DNA of 62,000 nucleotides from Diphasiastrum complanatum (Eukaryota > Streptophyta > Lycopodiopsida > Lycopodiales > Lycopodiaceae). This document shows positions 30,579 through 42,200 of the stretch, piece after piece. The notes beneath the pieces were generated by a model. That model was not told the DNA's origin. It saw only the letters and a program-made list of their open reading frames with translations, and did no database searches. How positions within the stretch are numbered: the stretch's first letter is position 1; each line of letters starts with the position of its first letter. The stretch lies in NCBI GenBank assembly GCA_029204225.1, contig CM055096.1, positions 39,989,611 to 40,051,610 on the forward strand, in the 5' to 3' direction. The position numbers and the translations under genes are program-made.

Positions 30579-31190
30579 CCAGAACAGTGTTGTTTGGTAC
30601 TACGAGATGGACTATATAGTTAAAGTCTTGTAGTTCAGTACCAATTTTGGTATAATCTGAAGTAACAAACCTGAAAACTACAGGGTAATAATAATAGATA
30701 GTGAGAACCACCAACAAATATAACCTGGACACGGAGAAGATAGGCCTTCGAGCTTTGAATTGGGATGCCGCACCATTCAACCACAACCAAGACACCTCAG
30801 ATTATACTCGTTCTCTTTCAACCAATTGTCATGCAGTAGAATAAGGTGTCATGGAGCTTATCGTCTTATATACAAAAATGAAGAGTCTTTTCAGCTGCAC
30901 CTGTAGAGTTTCCGACATATGTTAAGAGTCCCACTCTTTCTAGGTATATCAGAAATCTATTAAAGGTAAGACATTCCAAATAGCAAGATCAGAGCAAAAA
31001 CAATCGCTCACTAATCAAATATAGATATCAGATCATAATGTGATTCTCTCATTACAAAGCCTCTACTCTTTAGTTCGATCAAGATTCCAATAGTGGTATC
31101 AGAGCCTCATTCAATCTAACAAGTCAGAGCCCATCAGGTTTTGAGACCAGATAAATAACAGTTGAGGAACCTGAAACATTGTAAGACTAC

Positions 31191-32197
31191 AATGGCATCC
31201 ATAAGTAGCATTCAATCAAAGATCTACACAATTCTTCAATCAGATGGGTCAAATTACTTGTCCTAGAAAGTGAAGACATCACTTGTCCTAAGAGGAGAAG
31301 CATTCTGGCTCTGGGTGGACAAGACTAAAGAGATATCAACTAATGTTGGAAAAGAACTTCGAGAATGGAAGGAAAATAATGATAAAGCAGTAGCTGTCAT
31401 ATCCTCCTCCATCAAAGATAGCATTACATTGGATCTTGCATCAATATCAAATGCATGAGAGCTATGGGATGCCTTGAAATCAAGATTCGAGATCAAGTCG
31501 CGAAGCCAGATTATGCACTTGGAAGATCAACTCATCTACCTACCTCACGACATTCATCAGAAACATGAAGAGCCTATTTCTTTCTTTACACAATGCCAGC
31601 GTAGAACACGTGGTCTCGTCAGAGAAGCAACTGATGTACTTATTTTGTGCCCTTTCAAGATCCTTCCAAACCACACGAACTCTACTTGCGAAGGATCCTA
31701 CGATGACTCTTGAGAGAGCAATAAGTGAGACCAAGGAAAAAATGAAAACAAGAGAACACTATGATGACAGACAAGAATCTGATTAGTCTCTGTACAGTAG
31801 TAAGGATCAACCCAGAATGAAACCTCATCCTAAGAAAGAGTCATTTCAAAGATCAGATCGCAATCAGTAGAGACAAGCCGACAAAGAAGGAAGAATGAAG
31901 GCACCTACTCAAAAGACTGCAGGGTGAAAAGAAATCCTACACTAGATGCAGACCGACAGACATACAATCAGCACTTGTTGGTTATATCCAAACATCCAAT
32001 GTGTGCATTGTCACAAAAAGAGTCATGCAGCAATAGACTGCTATCAGAACCCAAGAAACAAGATGACACTAAGCAGAAAGGAGCCATCCAATAGCTCGTC
32101 TTGTGTAGAGGAGCCAGAATCCTCAAAAATAGCTGAGGGGAGAGCAAACAATAATCCATCCACTTACTTATGCACAGATGTGTGTGCTACCTCATAA
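31191..32197 (+). pseudogene. gag: Ty1/copia gag (element E)
   Basis: Starts at the ATG at 31,191 (MASISSIQSKIYTILQSDGS). A TAG after NYLS and another after ISNA break the first half. Landmarks are KVKTSLVLRGEAFWLWVD, SSIKDSITLDLASI and ELWDALKSRFEIKS. Frame changes follow at about 31,590 and 31,790. A zinc knuckle CVHCHKKSHAAIDC (CX2CX4HX4C) is at about 32,000. It is a different gag family from A/C/G. Confidence 0.8.
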
Positions 32198-32334
32198 ACT
32201 GACACTCAAGAAGTCATTCTTGATTCGGGTGCCACGTCACATTTTGTGACAACAAGACAAATGATAGCTGACTTTCAACAAACAGATTCATCCAGATATA
32301 TCATATTGGGAGATGGATCGCAGCATCAAGTGAC
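32198..32334 (+). pseudogene. pol: Ty1/copia protease, first part (element E)
   Basis: After a stop at the end of gag, the reading QEVILDSGATSHFVTTRQMI carries the aspartic-protease active site DSGA, followed by YIILGDGSQHQV. The MITE then interrupts it. The second part resumes at about 32,530 with KRLDDVLYVPTLQKDLLFVT. Confidence 0.83.
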
Positions 32335-32529
32335 GAGCGCTTTCCAATGCGCCAACCTCCACTAAATTCGGACTTACCACTAAAAAGTTATGCCATTTTT
32401 AGTGTGGAATCAAAATGTGGACTCAAAAAGTTACGTTACGTAGATTTCAAATTTGAGTCTTTTGATTGGTCCATGTTAAGCAAAAAATTTTTAAAAAAAA
32501 AGGGGTCTTTTTTGGATTTAGAACTCCTC
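32335..32529 (+). mobile_element. Foldback MITE, right half
   Basis: The first 90 bases (GAGCGCTTTCCAATGC onward) match 13,395-13,484. It then continues to an end GAACTCCTC, the inverted form of the left end at 13,239, and is followed by TAA. It begins exactly at the right arm of the hairpin found in the first copy, so the left half is missing here. It interrupts the protease of copia E. Confidence 0.6.
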
Positions 32530-32538
32530 TAATGATGG

Positions 32539-33493
32539 ATGTACACCAACGATAGAGACAAAAGACTTGATGATGTCCTGTACGTACCTACCTTACAAAA
32601 GGATCTTCTATTTGTAACAAGGATAGCAAATGTCGGGAGGCGTGTGACATTCACAAATGAAACATGCAATGTCATTGATGCTAGCACCAGTATTCTCATC
32701 ACACAAGGCAGACACGGAGGCAACCTATATCATCTAGATGTACGTCTACCGACAGAGCAAGCTCATTAAACCCATGACTCAATTGACTTCTTGTGACATA
32801 AAAGACTATGCCACATGAACCCAATGGTTGTATACAAAGCAAGTCAGAATGGCACATTCATAGGAGTAAGCATTAAAGATGCAAATTTAACACCTTACGA
32901 TGCATGCAACAAAGGCAAGATGTCATGAACACCCTTCACCAAGGATTCATTCAACGCAACAAAGGTCTTAGAACTAATACACTCCGACATCTATGGACCT
33001 TTCGATGTGCTCTCTATGGGAACTCCCGATACTACATCACCTTCATCGATGACTTCAACAAGTTTGTCGTCGTATGCTTTATTCACAATAAGTTTGAATC
33101 TCTTGATAAGTTTGCAGAATATGTAAACTGGGCTAAAAAAGGGACTGAAAGAAAAGTTAAACATATTCAAACTGACAAAGGGGGAGAATACATCTGCAAC
33201 CGCTTGCTATTTTTTACAACAGTCGTGGTATCCTTCACAGGAAGACTACAGCCTATACACCACAACACAAAGGTGTAGCAGAAAGAAAGAACATAACTCT
33301 CATGGAAGCAGCAAGGTGCATGATGGCCTATTTAAAAGCATCAAGATCATTATGGGCTGAAGCAGTAGCTACAACCACTTACTTGCAGAATAGGACAGGC
33401 AAATCAAACATTCCTCACACTACGCCACGTGAAGTATGGTGGGGCCATAAACCCAATCTAGCTCATGTATGCATCTTCGATTGTATAGCATGA
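32539..33493 (+). pseudogene. pol: Ty1/copia protease end and integrase (element E)
   Basis: Pieces read DVLYVPTLQKDLLFV, then HKRLCHMNPMVVYKASQNGT (pre-integrase). The integrase core follows: SRYYITFIDDFNKFVVVCFI, HIQTDKGGEYICN, then after a frameshift a segment with RKKEH in place of the usual ERKN. MEAARCMMAYLKASRSLWAE and YLQNRTGKSNIPHTTPREVW close it. At least three frame changes and several stops are present. Confidence 0.8.
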
Positions 33494-33529
33494 GAGTGAA
33501 CCCCAAACATATGAAGAGGCTATCAATAG

Positions 33530-35049
33530 CCCAGAGAAAGAAAATTGGATTAAGGCCATGGAAGACGACATGACCTCCATGAAACAGAACGAGGTGTGGA
33601 ACCTTGAGCCATTACCAACAGACAGGAAGACTGTCAAATGCAAGTGGGTCTACAAATACAAATATGGATAAGATGGCAATGTATCAAAATACAAAACCAG
33701 ACTGGTTGCCAACGGTTTTTCACAAAAGTACAGTGTGGACTACACTGATACCTTTTTCTCAGTAGTCAAACATAGTTTACTACGCATATTGTTCGCATAC
33801 GCGACAACCTACAATCTCAAGATCCGTATCGTAGATGAGAAGGTAGCATTTCTGCATGGAGATCTGAAGGAAGAAATCTACATGGACCAACCGCCAGGAC
33901 AGTCTGCCAAGCAATGGTATAAGAAGAAGGATCATGCACTCAAATCCTTAGGCTTCCAACCTTTAAGAGCTGATTACAATGTTTATGTGAAGATAATAGA
34001 TGGTGAAATCATTATCAATGGGGTCTATGTCGATGATACATTGATTCTGTCAAAGAGGGACATTGAAATTGCACAAGTAAAGGAAGATATCTCAAAACAC
34101 TTTGAGTTATCAATTCTACATGAAGCAAGATGCTACCTAGGTTTATAGATTGAAAGAGGACTTGAAGGTGGGAAATTATTTCTACACCAGTCAAGATATA
34201 TTCACAAGATAATTGATGAGTTCTAGATGACAGATTGCAAGGGAGTAAATACCCCAACAGTTCTTGGCACATTGTTGACTAATGAAGACTGTCCACGAAA
34301 CGACGGAGAGCAGGAAGCTATGCTACAAAAGCCTTATAGAAGGCTTATAGGTTCACTAATATATTTGACAGACAATACATGGCCAAACATAGCTACGTAG
34401 TATTCCAAATGAGCCAGTTTAATATTAACCTAGGACCCACACACTGGAAGATTGCAAAAAGGATTTTGCAATACCTGAAATAGACAAAGGACTATGGCCT
34501 TTATTTTTCTCAAGATGTAGGATTTCCGAAGAAGTCTTATAGTGATCTTATAGCGATGCGAGTTGGGCAAGGATGACTTCAAGAGCGTCTTAGGAGGATG
34601 CACAACATTTGCCGCTGTTATCTGGATCAGTAGAAAATAGGAAAAAACTTGCACATTCATCTTGCAAAGCGGAATATGTTGCGGCAGCTAGGATGGCCAA
34701 TAGGCTTACATGGCTCAAATAGTATCTTGACGGACTAGGAGGGAAAAATGATGAACCATTGACTCTGCACATGGACAACACGTCCGCCATACATCTAACA
34801 AGGGATTCCGTGTTTCATTCCAGAACGAAACACATTGCTATCAAGTATCATTTGATAAGGGATCTAGTTGAGAAAGGAAAGCTAAAAACCGAGTTCGTTC
34901 TAACCAAACAAATGGTGGCCGATAATCTTACTAAGCCTCTTGACAAGGCAATGTTTGAAAAACAGTGTACAAGTCTAGGAGTCATAAAGCTACCATGCTT
35001 TGAGAGGGAGCTGAAGAAACTTAAGGTTTTGGCCACAAAGCATTGTTAG
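33530..35049 (+). pseudogene. pol: Ty1/copia RT and RNase H (element E)
   Basis: RT begins near 33,540 (NWIKAMEDDMTSMKQNEVWN, VKCKWVYKYKYG) and continues in the ORF at 33,735: DYTDTFFSVVKHSLLRILFA, VAFLHGDLKEEIYMDQPPGQ, then a short deletion leading to KKKDHALKSLGFQPL. The catalytic region reads GVYVDDTLILSKRD. RNase H resumes about 34,640 with a Lys-Ala-Glu-Tyr-type motif and LHMDNTSAIHLTRDSVFHSR, TKHIAIKYHLIRD and MVADNLTKPLDKAMFEKQC, ending at the TAG at 35,047. The usual YGLKQAPR motif is lost in the deletion. Confidence 0.85.
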
Positions 35050-36034
35050 CTTACGGATTGCAAATCACAATCCACTCGTGACATATATGACCGATGACAG
35101 AGTCTCACAGACCACAGATCGCAATAAATCGCAAATCACAACTTTGAACAAACAAACAAAGACATTCGTAGGGAACCGGAAGTCAAATCCTATGGTCCAC
35201 GAGCGACGACCAAAGACCAACCGCAATGACCTCGACTATGGTTGCAAAAAACACGGCCCTTGAGTCGACGCACTTTACAACCCACGATCAACCAAGTACC
35301 AGGACAACGAACTAACACCACAGACGAAGTTGACGGCAAAACTAAATGTCGTGACATGGTAGGTTTAGCAGTTCTTGCAATTATTCACTTACATTAAAGA
35401 CCACTTCCTTCCACTGATCGTATACATATAAAGGATGGATGGGAGAACGAAGAGAGAGTGTGGTCAAAGACAGACAAGTTTGAGTGACAGATGTTGAATG
35501 TGGAGGATGAAAAGCCGGTCACTAGTGAGTGAGATGAGCTCAGTCCATCAGACCTCTAAGGTCAGACATAGAGAGATATAGATAGAAGTATTTGCTAGTA
35601 AGCACTGCTCATCTATTCTATTCGTAAGAGACAGAGTTTCTCTTACGATAATGCACTATGCAGTATGCCAAACAATGCTCAAGGAATCACTATAAATCAA
35701 TAGATGTTTTTCTTATCTCTTGTCTACGACACATAATCCTTGAGTACATTATGTCTATCAAATGTTCCTCTAAGATCCGTTGTTATTTGTTTTATTTGTT
35801 TTTCCACGCAAAGGCTCATCATAACTAAATTAGTAGTAGATCAGAAATACCTGACTCCACCTTAGAAGAGGAAAAATTTTAATCAGCAGTAGTAGCTACA
35901 CTTAAGAGTTTGACTCTATCTAGGTATATCAAGAATCTATTAAAGGTAAGACATTCCAAATAGCGAGATCACAGCAAGAACAATTGCTCATTGATCAAAT
36001 AAAGATATCAAATCAAAATGTGTTTCTCTCATTG

Positions 36035-36502
36035 CCCTTTATCTCTTCTTATTTTTGCCATTCCTATTGAGCCCTTTCTAATGCTTTTCGGCATTCTACT
36101 ACCCTCCGCTTGATTGCTCCAGTCCAATCCCCTTTGGGCCCGCTCACTCATCAGTTGTTTGTTGACGATGTCACATTTTTCTCCCTTCTCTTTAAACCGC
36201 ATGTTCTTCATCTTATTCATGTGTTCTATGAGTTCTGCTATTGCTCCTCTTCTCGTATGAACAAAGAAAAGTTTGAGCTTCATCTCCTCTCTACCCACTC
36301 CTCTACTTGGATCTCTAAACTTGGCATTACGGTCATGTCCCATGGCATCGTTACTCACTTGCTAGGCTCCCCTTTTGGTGTTAACATCACTCCTCGTCAG
36401 CGTTCTGATTGTTTCCTCCAGTCCTTTGTCTCTAAGCTTTATCGTTGGGACCCTCGCTTTCTTTCTTTCCTGCAAGAGTCCTCATTGCTCATCACATTCT
36501 AG
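36035..36502 (+). pseudogene. LINE reverse transcriptase, C-terminal part
   Basis: From the junction the reading gives CPLSLLIFAIPIEPF, then after a frame change LTHQLFVDDVTFFS, which holds the Phe-Val-Asp-Asp active site of non-LTR reverse transcriptases. It continues with FYEFCYCSSSRMNKEKFEL, LGITVMSHG and LLGSPFGVNITPRQRSDCFL, the usual order after the active site. The enzyme performs target-primed reverse transcription. Upstream RT and endonuclease are absent. Confidence 0.75.
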
Positions 36503-37375
36503 CCGCTTACCTTGTATTTTTCTTTTCTATCTTCTCCACTCCTGCTTCTCTCCATTCCTCTTTGGGCAAGCTCCTCAGGCGTTTCCTCTGGGCGAGGAAG
36601 CAGCCTTCCTCCCTTGGTCTGTTTGTACAGCCCTGTCTTCGATGGAGAGCTAGGTATTCACGATCCAGACATTAAAAGTACCTCTTTGATCCTTCGTCGT
36701 CTTTCCTCCCTTGTAAATCTCTCGTAGCACTGGCATTTCCTCCTTCTTTGGTACATGGTCGCTTCAGCTGTTGCTTCTCCCCTTTTGAAACTCTCTTCTT
36801 CCTTTTGCTCTCTTCTTTTTTGGGGGCTCCTTCAAAGTTTAAAGGACTGTTTATCCTTCAAAATTTGGCCTTTTCCTTTCTTGATTTCCATCACATTCTT
36901 TTTTGGAATAACCCTTAATTCATTCTCCCGTGACTTCCTCCCTCTTTCCCTTGCCTCCTCTCGTCTTTTTGCTCATCACCCCCATCTTTCTCTTTCTCTG
37001 GCCCGCAAGAGTTTTCTTTCGCTTGGTCAAATCATACATGTGCCCTTTCACGGCCTTCTCAACTCTCAACCTCTTTCACCCTCTAAGCATTCTCTTTTGT
37101 ATTTGGCCTCTTCTTCTACCTCAGATCTTGACATATCCCCTCCTTCTACTGCTATTGAGGGGTGGGAGCCTCTGCTTTGTAGCTCCTCCCTAGGATACCG
37201 AGCCTCTCACCTTCGTCACTTTCCTTCCCTTTTTCATGTCAACTTCCTCAATAGCTCTTGCTCGCATTCTGACTCACCTGCCTTGTGACATAAATGACTT
37301 AAGACTGCTACCTCTCTTCCGATTGCAAAGCTCAGGTATCTAGCCTATCGTATTCTTACTAATTCTCTCTCTCTT

Positions 37376-37723
37376 TTGGCTAAGTGGCCTATTTTTTTTT
37401 ATTGCATGTGCCCGCTCTGCCACCTGGAAGAAGAGTCTGTACAACATTTGTTTTTCCATTGTCGTCGAGACTTATGGTTGGGAGTTCACCACCTTCTTAG
37501 TTGTTGTTATGCTCTTCCTCCCTTCGCCGCTGATACTATCTTGCTAGGGGACCCACCTACAATTCAACGTTCTTTACTTCATTTGATCTGGCATCTTTGC
37601 AGGCTTTCTGTTTTATGGCTCATATGGCTGATGCGTAACAGGCAGGTTTTTGATGGCTTCTCTTCGCCTCTATTGGCTTCGACCTGTGTACGGCTTGCTA
37701 TATATTTTTCTATTGTTGTTTAG
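37376..37723 (+). pseudogene. LINE zf-RVT zinc-binding domain
   Basis: An ORF contains CPLCHLEEESVQHLFFHCRR, the CX2C...HX4C pattern of the zinc-binding domain found at the C-terminus of plant LINE reverse transcriptases. LWLGVHHLLSCC and IWHLCRLSVLWLIWLMRN (aromatic-rich helix) follow. Between 36.5 and 37.37 kb the LINE frame is present in pieces (KLLRRFLWARKQPSSLGLF). Confidence 0.75.
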
Positions 37724-37880
37724 TTATTATGGACTGCCTCCCTGCGTGGTGTGTTGAAAGTCTGTTGCATTTTTTCTTTGGGCTTACTGACCCTTTTATG
37801 GAAAACTGGCTTCTTATATGGCCTTTTGTGCTGTGTATAGACTTTTTTGTACTTGTACATTTGCGAAAATACAATAATAT

Positions 37881-38083
37881 ACTTAACCTTTGCAAAAATA
37901 AATGTTGATTCATTTTTATGTAAAATTTGAATACACAGCCCAAACTCAATCTCCATAGTTTATCCCCTTTCTTATGTAGCTTTTGAGTACACCGCCCAAA
38001 CTCAGTCTCAACCGTTGAATCATTAATTCATGTAACATTTGGGTACCCGCTATGAAGCTTCATAATTTGAAGCTGTAATAACT
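37881..38083. other. Possible GLR promoter/5' region
   Basis: About 200 bases between the LINE tail and the first GLR ATG. No clear TATA box is seen. A CCCAAACTCARTCTC motif occurs twice (about 37,938 and 37,993). Confidence 0.3.
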
Positions 38084-38499
38084 ATGCTCCCCTCTCTCTC
38101 GACATACATCTCTCCCCTTTTCTCCTGCCATGCCATGGTTGGATCTGACTGCCTTGCTACTGCCCTATGCTGCTTTTGCCCACGCGCTTGTGTGCACCTA
38201 TCCATGTTGCAGGCTCCACAGATTAGAGTCTTGATCTTGCTGTCGTTGTTGTGTGCGATTGGTGGAGTACAAAGGATCGTTGCTGTTCATGCCGCCAGGC
38301 CTGCCACCCTCAAGATCGGGGCGCTGTTGGCTCCTCATTCCACCATTGACAGGGAGGCTAAGCGGAGTCTGGAGCTTGCTGTAAAGCATGTCAACGCTAA
38401 CAGAAGAGTGCTCAATGGTAAGACTTTGGAGCTTCTGTGGGGTGACACGAATTGCAGCGCTTCAGCCGGTACAAATTACTCTCTCGCTGTTTCTCAAAT
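38084..38499 (+). CDS. GLR exon 1: signal peptide and start of amino-terminal domain
   Basis: Glutamate receptor-like channel, a plasma-membrane cation channel gated by amino acids. The frame is open from the ATG at 38,084, but the ATG at 38,204 is the better start because a hydrophobic signal segment follows at once (RVLILLSLLCAIGG). The mature start reads ARPATLKIGALLAPHSTIDR, then AVKHVNANRRVLNGKTLELL and GDTNCSASAGTNYSLA, the standard beginning of the plant GLR amino-terminal domain. The exon end is uncertain. A GT at 38,469 is in phase with the next exon but cuts off conserved-looking residues. The open frame runs on into a 26-base tandem repeat that ends it. Confidence 0.8.
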
Positions 38500-38577
38500 A
38501 ACTTTACTGCAAAGCTACACCAAAGAACTTTACTGAAAAGCTATATGAGAGAACTTATTTGAAAAGCTACATGAGAG
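38500..38577. repeat. Three tandem 26-bp units at the exon 1 border
   Basis: AACTTTACTGCAAAGCTACA and two variants (38,500, 38,526, 38,552), each 26 bases. They begin where exon 1 homology fades and add about 15 spurious codons before a TGA. Confidence 0.85.
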
Positions 38578-38669
38578 AAAGTTAGAGACAGCGCCTTCTA
38601 ATAATAGGAAGACATAGTCATCCAGGCTTTGTAAATGGCTGAGTTGATGCTATGAATTCTACAATTTAT

Positions 38670-39295
38670 AAGAAATCTTAATATCAAGCTGCCATTATAT
38701 AGATAATGCTCCTGCAGTTGCTTTAACCACCTCAATCCAGTCAAGAAATAAAACTATCGCATTGTAATGGCATAAGGCCATCATATTGGATATTAGAAAA
38801 TTAGGGAGCGTCAGTTATGGGAGCAAATTCTGTCGGACCGACCCTATGTTCGAAGGTTCAGAATCTGAGCATTTGAGACTTCATCACTCATATGTGCAAA
38901 TGCCATTATTTCCATCCTTTGGCTCACCACGGGTCCTTTACGCTTCTGGTTTCGGGATAGAGTCTAAACACGGAGTTTCAATTATCAGCGTCCTCTTTCG
39001 TATAAATTATACAGTCCATGAATCTTAATATCAAGCTGCCATTATATCAGTACTTCTCCTGCATTGATCACCTCAGTCCAGTCATGAAGAGTTAAAATTA
39101 TCTTGTCGTAATGGCATATATAAGGCCATCAATTGGAAATTGGAAATTAGAGAGTGATATTATGAGGGCAAATTCTCTCGGACCGACCCTATGAGACTTC
39201 TTCATTCATATGTGCAAAGGGCCAATTGATTTCCATTAGTTCCATCCTTTGGCTCATCGCCAGTCTTGTAGGCTTCTGGTTCCGTGGTAGACTAA
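38670..39295. repeat. Diverged tandem duplication in GLR intron 1 (about 347 bp)
   Basis: AATCTTAATATCAAGCTGCC at 38,674 and 39,021. Shared blocks continue through CGGACCGACCCTATG and CATCCTTTGGCTCA in both copies. Diverged and non-coding. Confidence 0.75.
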
Positions 39296-42200
39296 CATTA
39301 TCATGATAGAAAGAAAAAGACATAATTACACGTAGCACAATGGAGTGGTCGACTCATGCATTTAAGCTCATTCATAGGTCGAAAGAAGATGCATGGAGGG
39401 ATACATGTGCTGGTCAGTATAAGACAACTTGTTAAAAAAGGTAAAATTTGGATGGAAAAACAAGTTTGCCATCAAATTTGGTACTGTTTCGACATTTCAG
39501 TTTTCTCAGAATACAAGCTGGGCTGCATGCAGGCGTTGCCTGCAGACTTGTAGTTGATAATTTGCTTTTATGCACGGTAGAAAAACTCGGTGAGTTTCCT
39601 TGTATAAAGGATCAATTCCACCTTTTGGAAGTTACCTCCTTCAAGCTGTTTTGGTTTTTGCTGAGTGATGCGGTTTTAATTCGCCTCCTTCCTTCGGCTT
39701 TTGACCTGACCACAAGACCTGCTTAACAGGTAAGTATGAAACAAAGAAATCAACAGCATAATAACCAGTCTCCTTTTGGCCTTAAGTATTTTGCAACATG
39801 CCTTATACACTATATGAAAGATAAAATACTTATCGGAAACCTCGTATTCAAGATCGTCACGGTAAATAACATGTATGAGCAGATTGTCTATGTGTGAGTG
39901 TGAAAGCTAGCCACACGCAATTATCTTGACCTGCATATTCACCATGACATCCTGAACAGAATGTGCAGTTCTCTAATAGTTCGAGGATGTGTAAGAAGAG
40001 TTTCTAGATGTGAACGATCGATGAGAAAATGAAGTTTCATGCTAGATAGGGTTGACATCCCAGGGACAGGAAGGTTCTTAGCTCTAAGGACGACTCAATT
40101 GAATCTTCGTCTTCTTTTTAGTTTGAGGATGATTTCAAGTGAAAGAAGGAAAGATATAAACCCCTGAAATAGTGTAAACGACACCAACTATGTCCACGCA
40201 GCCAACCAATGAAGGTAATTTATATTGTGAAGTAATTAGGAATGGTGTTACCCTAAAAAAATGTCATAATCATTAGTGTGGCTACTTTGACATGTTTGAC
40301 CACACCACTTTGGAATGTGCACATTTTTGTGCAAAGCACCTAGAGTGGAGCTACTTGACATCAACATCAGTCCCTGATCAAGTTTGATCCATAAATTTCC
40401 ATACAATCATCCGATTTCTACTTGGCCCTCCAATACTAGCTTTTTAGATCAAAAACTTGTTAATTTGGGATTGTACACAAGATTAATGATTGACTCTTGT
40501 ACCTCGCTCTGGTACCATGTCAAAGTACAGTACTGTGGATCTTAAATGAATGCATTAATGCCTCACAAGTGATTGATTGATTGATCATAAAACAAGTACA
40601 AACTAGACACTAGATTTTGAGATCTAGATCAACAATTTAGCATGAATTAATCAAGAGCAATCTATAATCATCAATCAAAAGCAAAGTACAGTGCACACAC
40701 GTGTGGAACAGTACTCAATACGGCCTGTAGACTGAAAATAAATTGAAATACACTTTGTTCATGCTTAGATCCAAAAATCATCAAAGTACATAGTGTAGAA
40801 CTTGAGTTTTGCCAATGAGCTCTCGAAAATATTCTAAGTGTTCACTATGGAGGATTGGATACATAGAAAAGCCTCTTCCTCTCTAAAGTCAGGTGAATTT
40901 CTAGCATGTAATAAGGAAGTTTATTTGGCTTTAGGAATCACTACCAAATTAACTTGACCCACTTTTTAGACTCGATCTAACCTACTCTAGAGTAGGTTTC
41001 TCACATGGCTCCATGGCCTCGCACATGTGGGACCCACTTATGTACATAATTTACATTATTTGACATAGCTAGATTTGCCAACATAGGCAATTTTTCACAA
41101 TATAGACTATAATATGTAGTAGAATACCATCCACTGACATAAGCAAAACTCTTTATACACAAAAACAATTCACTTTACGAGAAATGTATGTGAAATCCGT
41201 AGCTCTGAATAAACACTGGAGAAAACTCACTCATTTAATAGGTAAAACATTATTCACTAATAATAATTAAGTATTTGTTTATGATCTGTCGATCACAAAT
41301 AGTTAGATTCTTATGATTCATCAATTAAAATTCTCTAGAATCCAAAACCATACTTAATCATTAAGAAATACTTGAGTATATCCTAAATTTTGCTGAATTC
41401 CAAAAAATTCAATTATCATTCTTGGAACCATTATGATTCAGTATCCAATTGAGCTCTCTGGGATACAATCACTAATGAAATGAGTCTATTCTCAACTGGA
41501 AAAAACTCTACCAAGAATTTTGTATATCTCATGCACATAATTTTACACCGATGAATCCAAATGACTCACAAATCATGCGTCTTACAAGCAATACAGCTTA
41601 AAAAAAATATTTTCCAGTGAAGTTTCTTCACATTGTTCGTTTCACCAAGTAACTTTCCACAGGAGTAAACCAGCTACTCAAGTTCATTGCTGATGATTCA
41701 AAAATCTCAAATGTCCAAGTGCATATCTTAATTGTTCTAGTACAATAGCACATTTAGATCCTAATCCAAATCATTTTTAAGTTAACAATTAAATCTTTCA
41801 TAACAAAATTTGCTAACTCTAGAAGTAATTGTCCATCACAACACTTGATCATATGTCTATGTTCACCAATTAGGCTAAGTGCACCAAAAAATAACCCTAG
41901 CAACCAGGAATACATAGTAGATCCAAACAAGATTAATCGTGCACAAATGAGAACAATCTCACTATGACCCATTCCAAAATCCGTGTACGTTACTCTCATA
42001 TCTCACTGACTTGCAACTTAGCTACTAATGAGTTTTATTCTTCATGAGTAAATAACATATATGGGAAATCTTTGAGACTGAGAACACATTCTCTCTCACG
42101 AGTTTTCCAACCCAATCTTACCTCTTATCACCAAATTTCTCTCACTTAATCAACATTTTCATTGATCCTAGCATCCAACTAAAATTAGATTGATCCAATA

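Larger units (their letters stand above)
30920..36034 (+). mobile_element. Ty1/copia element E with both LTRs (3' LTR truncated)
   Basis: A direct repeat at 30,920-31,089 and 35,900-36,034 (shared core GGTATATCARAAATCTATTA, or near it) marks the LTRs. The primer-binding site TGGTATCAGAGC is at 31,094-31,105. Gag, protease, integrase, RT and RNase H follow on the plus strand. A MITE sits inside the protease region. The 3' LTR stops at 36,034, where LINE sequence begins. All ORFs are broken. Between the RNase H stop (35,049) and the 3' LTR are 850 bases without coding content. Confidence 0.8.
36035..37880 (+). mobile_element. LINE (non-LTR) 3' part
   Basis: Begins abruptly inside the copia E LTR with reverse-transcriptase coding sequence and ends near 37,880 in an AT-rich tail without a long poly-A. 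The order RT palm end, thumb-like region, zf-RVT zinc finger is that of plant L1-type LINE ORF2. The 5' part is missing, as is common for LINE insertions. The GLR start codons lie only about 200-330 bases downstream. Confidence 0.72.

Noticed and set aside
30493-30795. 100-codon minus-strand ORF beginning MSWLWLNGAASQ
   Set aside because: It lies over the GGTACT palindrome cluster and shows no domain or link to the GHxKG frame.
36930-37288. Ser/Phe/Leu-rich ORFs in the LINE region
   Set aside because: Wrong frames of the eroded LINE ORF2 rather than separate membrane proteins.
40500-40530. Possible primer-binding site (CTCTGGTACCATG)
   Set aside because: It differs from the site found elsewhere at key positions and no LTR adjoins it.
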